This document shows positions 7,664 through 10,714 of a stretch of 10,714 bases of DNA, one piece after another (the first letter of the stretch is position 1; each line of letters starts with the position of its first letter). Location: positions 1 through 10,714 of the forward strand of contig JALVCY010000377.1 of NCBI GenBank assembly GCA_027009605.1, in the 5' to 3' direction. Made by a program: the position numbers and the translations under genes. The notes under the pieces are model-generated. The model was not told where the DNA came from and made no database searches. It saw nothing but the letters and a program-made list of their open reading frames with translations. This stretch comes from Saprospiraceae bacterium (GTDB lineage: Bacteria; Bacteroidota; Bacteroidia; Chitinophagales; Saprospiraceae).

Positions 7664-7879
7664 TCAAACAGCAGAAAAAGCATCAGATTCAATATGAAAT
7701 TGAAATGTACAATTAGAAAGCTCGATTCCCATTTTCATACCAGACAAACTGTCAAAATCTAACTCATTAATTCTTGTAAATTCACAATTGTACCAATTCA
7801 ACCATTCACATGCTTTATTTGTTGAAAAGTCCATCTTATTTGAAAAAATTAGTACTTTTTTTCTATTTGTTACATTCAT
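7664..7879 (-). pseudogene. N-terminal fragment of a grasp-with-spasm ATP-grasp peptide maturase
   Basis: The 71 codons start at an ATG and end at TGA. The protein begins with a stretch containing KKVLIFSNKMDFSTNKAC, followed by EWLNWYNCEFTRINELDFDSL. This closely resembles the opening of GwsG-type ATP-grasp enzymes of the grasp-with-spasm RiPP system, which start with a Rossmann-like strand, a (D/E)xxTxxVxxWL helix and a FxRIN strand. Full-length members run to roughly 300 residues or more. No ATP-grasp domain follows here, and the 100 bases before the next gene hold no continuation. No SPASM radical-SAM partner or Gly-rich precursor is visible in the window. It sits exactly where the S9 peptidase sits in cassette 1, behind the same promoter block. 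Family assignment is from recalled motif pattern, so it is moderately sure. It could also be a real small protein. Confidence 0.55.
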
Positions 7880-7889
7880 TTTACCAAAT

Positions 7890-7908
7890 CTAATAAATTA
7901 TTTATTAG
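7890..7908. promoter_or_regulatory. Inverted repeat in the leader of the maturase fragment
   Basis: A perfect 9+1+9 inverted repeat (arms CTAATAAAT and its complement) starts 11 bases upstream of the ATG. It straddles the point where homology with copy A ends and is absent from the leader of the S9 peptidase gene. It could be a weak leader hairpin or chance in A+T-rich DNA. Confidence 0.4.
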
Positions 7909-7934
7909 CATCATTTTAACTAGTGATTATTGAA

Positions 7935-7965
7935 CAAAGGTAAAACAACATTCCAACCTAACGAA
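7935..7965 (-). promoter_or_regulatory. Promoter copy B with a weakened -33 element
   Basis: TACCTTTG (minus strand, 7942-7935) is identical to copy A. The matching -33 position reads TTCG (7965-7962) instead of TTTG. The change may lower promoter strength, in keeping with a cassette whose first gene is a remnant. Confidence 0.5.
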
Positions 7966-8032
7966 CATCTTACGTTATAAAAGTAGAAACATTGTATAGC
8001 AAAATGCTTTTAACACGTACCAATGTATAATA

Positions 8033-8178
8033 TAACGGTGTAACGGTGTAACGGTATAACGGTGTAACGGGAAGGCGGCCAAGAGATCCGTTAAAGGTCA
8101 AAGGTGAATTAAAGGTCAAAGGTAAAGGGTGAAAGGTGAAAGGTAGGCAGGAAATTAACGGTATAACGGTATAACGGG
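8033..8178 (+). repeat. Tandem 8-mer and 7-mer tracts, copy B
   Basis: TAACGGTG/TAACGGTA units run from 8033 to 8071, AAAGGTS units from about 8092 to 8147, and a short 8-mer run with two full units plus TAACGGG from about 8157 to 8178. The order is the same as at 4771-4931. Confidence 0.9.
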
Positions 8179-8288
8179 TAGGCAGCCAGGAGCTCTTTCC
8201 CCTTGAACGTCCGAAGGACATTGAACGCCCGAAGGGCAAATTGAACGCCGAAGGCACTTGAACGCCCGAAGGGCAAGTTGAACAAATT
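8161..8288. repeat. 128-base perfect direct repeat, first copy
   Basis: Identical base for base to 8457-8584. It covers the end of the 8-mer run, the conserved spacer and the TTGAAC-hairpin array. Perfect identity implies a recent local duplication or conversion, younger than the split between flanks A and B. Confidence 0.97.
8203..8287 (+). repeat. TTGAAC-hairpin array, copy B
   Basis: Four hairpin units are followed by a bare TTGAACAAA. The stems are GTCC/GGAC, GCCC/GGGC, GCC/GGC and GCCC/GGGC, each around a GAA loop. Unit length is 17-20 bases. Orientation is opposite to the arrays at 1-75 and 6356-6445. Confidence 0.88.
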
Positions 8289-8318
8289 AATCACTACAGT
8301 CAAAAATTAAAGCACGGA

Positions 8319-8407
8319 ACAAAATTTTATTCTGTTTACCTTAACTCCCCACTTCTTAGGGGGATTTAGGGGGTTAAAATAAGAGCGAAAACAGAATAAA
8401 ATTTTGT
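8319..8407. repeat. 89-base inverted-repeat element, MITE-like
   Basis: Perfect 19-base inverted repeats at 8319-8337 and 8389-8407 enclose 51 bases. That core contains a second, imperfect inverted pair: TTAACTCCCC (8341-8350) and GGGGGTTAA (8370-8378). The core holds GGGGGATTTAGGGGG, a motif I recall as dispersed in several bacterial genomes. The element lies in the segment separating the two identical 128-base repeats. No clear target-site duplication is visible. It could be a miniature mobile element, a bidirectional terminator, or both. Confidence 0.6.
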
Positions 8408-8456
8408 AAACTCAAGAGCAAACCACTACTCTCGACTTTTAGGAGCAAACTCAACA

Positions 8457-8584
8457 GTATAACGGTATAACGGGTAGGCAGCCAGGAGCTCTTTCCCCTT
8501 GAACGTCCGAAGGACATTGAACGCCCGAAGGGCAAATTGAACGCCGAAGGCACTTGAACGCCCGAAGGGCAAGTTGAACAAATT
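8457..8584. repeat. 128-base perfect direct repeat, second copy
   Basis: Second copy of 8161-8288, starting 296 bases later. Downstream it carries one further hairpin unit, up to 8600, which abuts the stop codon of the acyltransferase gene. Confidence 0.97.
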
Positions 8585-8600
8585 GAACGCCGAAGGCATA
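8499..8600 (+). repeat. TTGAAC-hairpin array, copy C
   Basis: Same units as copy B plus a final GCC-GAA-GGC hairpin ending two bases before the TGA of the minus-strand gene at 8602. It would form the start of that gene's 3' untranslated region, so it may help define that transcript's end. Confidence 0.85.
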
Positions 8601-8601
8601 C

Positions 8602-9702
8602 TCAAACCCGCAAAAACACCCCCTTACGCCAAAACAACCACAAAACGATCCCCACCATCCCAACCGTAGTCAAAGCAAAAAACAACGAGCCATTCATATT
8701 CCCAAATACCGGTGCATACCATTTCTTAAAAATCCAGGAATAGCCACTCCATTTCGTCCCGGCATCATCCACCCATTTCACTTTAATCAGTATCTTAACA
8801 ATTACGATTGACAATACAAAGCCTAAAATGGCATTCTTCCCAAATACCTGAAACGGGAAAGTCCATTTGCGCAAGCCCCGAATGTCTATCACCCAAAGCA
8901 GAACACCCAAAACAAGACTCGCTATCCCGCCGGTCACCAAGACATAAGAGCTCGTCCAAAGAGCTTTGTTTATCGGGAAAAAACGCCCCCAAAACAGCCC
9001 CAATCCAAGACCGATGATTCCATAAATGAACATCTTTTTTATGGCCTCCGACAAATCTTTTTCCTGCTTGATTATCCAAGCCGTAAAATAACCCAATAAT
9101 ATCGTCACCACCGATGGAAAAGTACTCAAGATTCCTTCCGGGTCAAAGGCGATTTTATGGCCATGCCACATGTGATTTGCGCCCAACACCTTCAAGTCTA
9201 ACAGCCTAGCGGCATTCTCTTCCAAGCTATAGGGAGCAGCTCCCCCGAAATAATACATTACCCCCCAATACCCCAGCAAGATGACCACCGAACTAATCAA
9301 TAATTGCCTTTGCGAAAGCTTTAAGACCATCGTTCCCGCCAATCCATAAGCCAATCCAATCCGCTGCAATACCCCAAAAATCCGAAACGTACCCATGTCC
9401 AATCCGACAAAAGGAAACGCACGCAACAAGGCTCCAATCATGAAAATCTTAAATGCCCGACTCCATATCCGCCGCCCCCGTAGGGACGCACGACCGGCGG
9501 CCATCGACAAATACATCGACACACCCACAATCCACATAAAAAAAGGAAATACCAAATCTGTCAACGTAAATCCGTGCCACTCGGCATGCCGAAAAGGTGG
9601 ATAAACATACGCCCAACTCCCCGGCGTATTCACCAAAATCATCAACATCATCGTCGCCCCGCGAAAGACATCCAAGGCCAATAATCGCTTATTCTTTTTC
9701 AT
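8602..9702 (-). CDS. HGSNAT/NagX-like membrane acetyltransferase (COG4299, DUF5009-type)
   Basis: A 366-residue polytopic membrane protein of normal length for the family, with roughly ten hydrophobic segments. Motifs in order: RLLALDVFRGATM (6-18), VNTPGSW (24-30), HAEWHGFTLTDLVFPFF (39-55), FRIFGVLQRIGLAYG (106-120), FDPEGILSTFPSV (186-198), FPINKALWTSSYV (242-254) and FGKNAI (287-292). His39 aligns with the histidine thought to carry the acetyl group in human heparan-alpha-glucosaminide N-acetyltransferase. By family, the enzyme moves an acetyl group from cytoplasmic acetyl-CoA to an amino sugar across the inner membrane. A role in amino-sugar or cell-wall sugar handling is inferred; the substrate is not shown. 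The gene is visibly richer in G+C than the cassette genes and lies outside the repeated flanks. It is 157 bases downstream of the aminotransferase-like gene on the same strand. Confidence 0.9.
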   Translation of the reverse strand: MKKNKRLLALDVFRGATMMLMILVNTPGSWAYVYPPFRHAEWHGFTLTDLVFPFFMWIVGVSMYLSMAAGRASLRGRRIWSRAFKIFMIGALLRAFPFVGLDMGTFRIFGVLQRIGLAYGLAGTMVLKLSQRQLLISSVVILLGYWGVMYYFGGAAPYSLEENAARLLDLKVLGANHMWHGHKIAFDPEGILSTFPSVVTILLGYFTAWIIKQEKDLSEAIKKMFIYGIIGLGLGLFWGRFFPINKALWTSSYVLVTGGIASLVLGVLLWVIDIRGLRKWTFPFQVFGKNAILGFVLSIVIVKILIKVKWVDDAGTKWSGYSWIFKKWYAPVFGNMNGSLFFALTTVGMVGIVLWLFWRKGVFLRV

Positions 9703-9768
9703 TTTTTTGGCTTAAGTTAAGTTTTGAGTTTACTCCGAAAAGTACCCATTATGAATACTCGAAGGAAT

Positions 9769-9789
9769 GAACAAAATTTTATTTTGTTC
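9769..9789. terminator. Hairpin between the aminotransferase-like and acyltransferase genes
   Basis: A perfect 9+3+9 inverted repeat (GAACAAAAT, TTT, ATTTTGTTC) lies 71 bases downstream of the TAG at 9860. No clear T tract follows on the minus strand. Its sequence resembles the arm of the element at 8319-8407. It may be a transcript end or a decayed copy of that repeat. Confidence 0.35.
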
Positions 9790-9859
9790 CCATTCTCCCA
9801 ATAGCCAGCTATCGGCAATAGTAGGGCTCAAGAGTCAACCATCACACCCAACTCCACCG

Positions 9860-10714
9860 CTACATCTCCGTAGGAAATTGATACATCTCCCGACTGGCTC
9901 GACGTGTATTCGGAAACAAATCCAAATCTATACCTTCCGGCAAACTGGTCTCACAATACCAGCGCCCGATTTCCGGTTTTTCCGGCAAGGACTTGGCCTT
10001 ATCCCAATCTCTTTCAGGAACTAACACCGGCGCACGCAACCAACCGGGCGCAGATAATGCCACCGGCTTTGGCATCAACCAATAATGCTCTTCCGCAATG
10101 GCCTGCCACACCCGAAGATGATTTTGGCGAAAATAACTAAAATTTTCTACTTGCTCCCATTGTGCTTTCGCCAAAACAGCTTGGGCGGGGTAGATTTTAG
10201 TGGTTTGGCTTTCGCTAAATGTCCACTTTTTCTCCCAGCGTTTATTGCCGTGCTTAATATCTAACAAGCCTTTATCCGGTATCTTCCGGTCTTCATAAAA
10301 ATCAATAAAGGCTTCCAATATCTCTTTTTGTGTAAACTCCGGAAATGGTGCGGCCGCTTGTATCTCCTTTATCCTTTCGGAAAAATCCTTATTATTTTTA
10401 ATGGCTATCATCCCGCCTTGCATGGTGTTAACCGGCATCATAGCATTAAAACTAAACAACGCCAAATCCCCGAAACTACCCAAGGGCTTTTGGTCAAACA
10501 AAGCGCCGGGCGCATGCCGGCAATCCTCTATCACCAACACATCATGCGCCTGACACAAGGCCAAAATCTCCGCCAAATGATTGCTCGGAATCCCCAAAAA
10601 ATAAGGCAAAAACAAGGCATTGGCTCCATCTTCTATCGTCGTTTTCAATTCTTTCAAGTCCGGCCCAAAACTCTCTAATTCAATGTCTATCCACTTGATT
10701 TTCAAATCATTACG
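9860..10714 (-). CDS. DegT/DnrJ/EryC1/StrS-fold aminotransferase homologue lacking the usual lysine (5' end beyond window)
   Basis: The frame is open to the window edge, so the N-terminus (about the first third to quarter) is missing. The visible 285 codons begin in the middle of the large PLP domain: strand and helix with FGPDLKELKTTIED, then LPYFLGIPSNHLAEI, VIEDCRHAPGA (equivalent to the family's EDAAQAHGA, keeping the Asp that contacts the cofactor ring), PLGSFGDLALFSF, then NAMMPVNTMQGG. In typical members the segment after FSF is HATKNLTTGEGG, with the lysine forming the PLP Schiff base. Here that position is Met (codon 10436-10438), so ordinary transamination is doubtful. The family serves nucleotide-sugar amino transfer in surface polysaccharide synthesis, and ColD-type members with a substituted lysine act as dehydratases. 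No further function can be assigned. It is the upstream neighbour of the acyltransferase, which fits amino-sugar chemistry, by inference only. Confidence 0.82.
   Translation of the reverse strand, partial: RNDLKIKWIDIELESFGPDLKELKTTIEDGANALFLPYFLGIPSNHLAEILALCQAHDVLVIEDCRHAPGALFDQKPLGSFGDLALFSFNAMMPVNTMQGGMIAIKNNKDFSERIKEIQAAAPFPEFTQKEILEAFIDFYEDRKIPDKGLLDIKHGNKRWEKKWTFSESQTTKIYPAQAVLAKAQWEQVENFSYFRQNHLRVWQAIAEEHYWLMPKPVALSAPGWLRAPVLVPERDWDKAKSLPEKPEIGRWYCETSLPEGIDLDLFPNTRRASREMYQFPTEM

Larger units (their letters stand above)
7903..8256. repeat. Long direct repeat U, copy B (5' flank of cassette 2)
   Basis: Homologous to 4641-5010 with the same order of parts. It is 16 bases shorter because the second 8-mer run has two fewer units. 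Divergence is concentrated just upstream of the promoter (about 7955-8000). The stretch 7880-8601 holds only repeats and no supportable gene. Confidence 0.95.

Noticed and set aside
7970..8303. Open frames of 64-95 codons on the minus strand across repeat U copy B
   Set aside because: They read through the 8-mer, 7-mer and hairpin repeats, giving low-complexity products such as repeated LYRYTV and LPFGRS. There is no ribosome-binding context and no family likeness.
8451..8663. 70-codon minus-strand frame across the array and the end of the acyltransferase gene
   Set aside because: It lies in another frame of repeats and of a well-supported gene, and has no recognisable features.

Overview
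The window looks like chromosomal DNA from a Bacteroidota bacterium. The signs are promoters of the Bacteroidota type (TTTG or TTG, about 19-20 bases, then TAnnTTTG), an A+T-rich composition, a secreted protein with a carboxypeptidase-D-like regulatory domain, two DUF6624-type proteins, an AAA ATPase with a DUF4143 region, and a COG4299-type membrane acetyltransferase. I cannot assign a genus; Saprospiria or Chitinophagia would fit.

Layout. Positions 1-4608 hold a minus-strand pair: a secreted 1129-residue fusion of a carboxypeptidase-regulatory-like N-terminus with a complete S9A (oligopeptidase B-like) serine peptidase, followed by a lipoprotein with TPR-like and DUF6624-like regions. Positions 5193-6335 hold a plus-strand ATPase with its own promoter and a pair of operator-like repeats. 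Positions 6512-7879 hold a second minus-strand set: a 71-codon piece that looks like the N-terminus of a grasp-with-spasm ATP-grasp peptide maturase (a RiPP modification enzyme), a secreted DUF6624 protein, and a 30-codon orphan tail of a different DUF6624 gene. Positions 7880-8601 are noncoding repeats. Positions 8602-10714 hold two visibly more G+C-rich minus-strand genes: an HGSNAT/NagX-like acyltransferase and a DegT-fold aminotransferase homologue, cut by the window edge, that lacks the usual catalytic lysine.

The main structure is that the two minus-strand sets sit between the same flanks. A block of about 370 bases containing promoter, leader and repeats precedes both (4641-5010 and 7903-8256). 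A block of 230-249 bases containing a DUF6624 3' end and a hairpin array follows both (1-230 and 6356-6604). The genes between the flanks differ. This looks like a repeated cassette locus with exchanged cargo, in which one copy keeps only scars: an orphan maturase N-terminus and an orphan DUF6624 C-terminus.

The flanks also carry an unusual repeat family: units of TTGAAC followed by a small hairpin, usually with a GAA loop, whose stems vary but remain paired. The arrays point in opposite directions at the two ends of each cassette. Beside them are tandem 8-mers (TAACGGTR) that differ in number between copies, and 7-mers (AAAGGTS).
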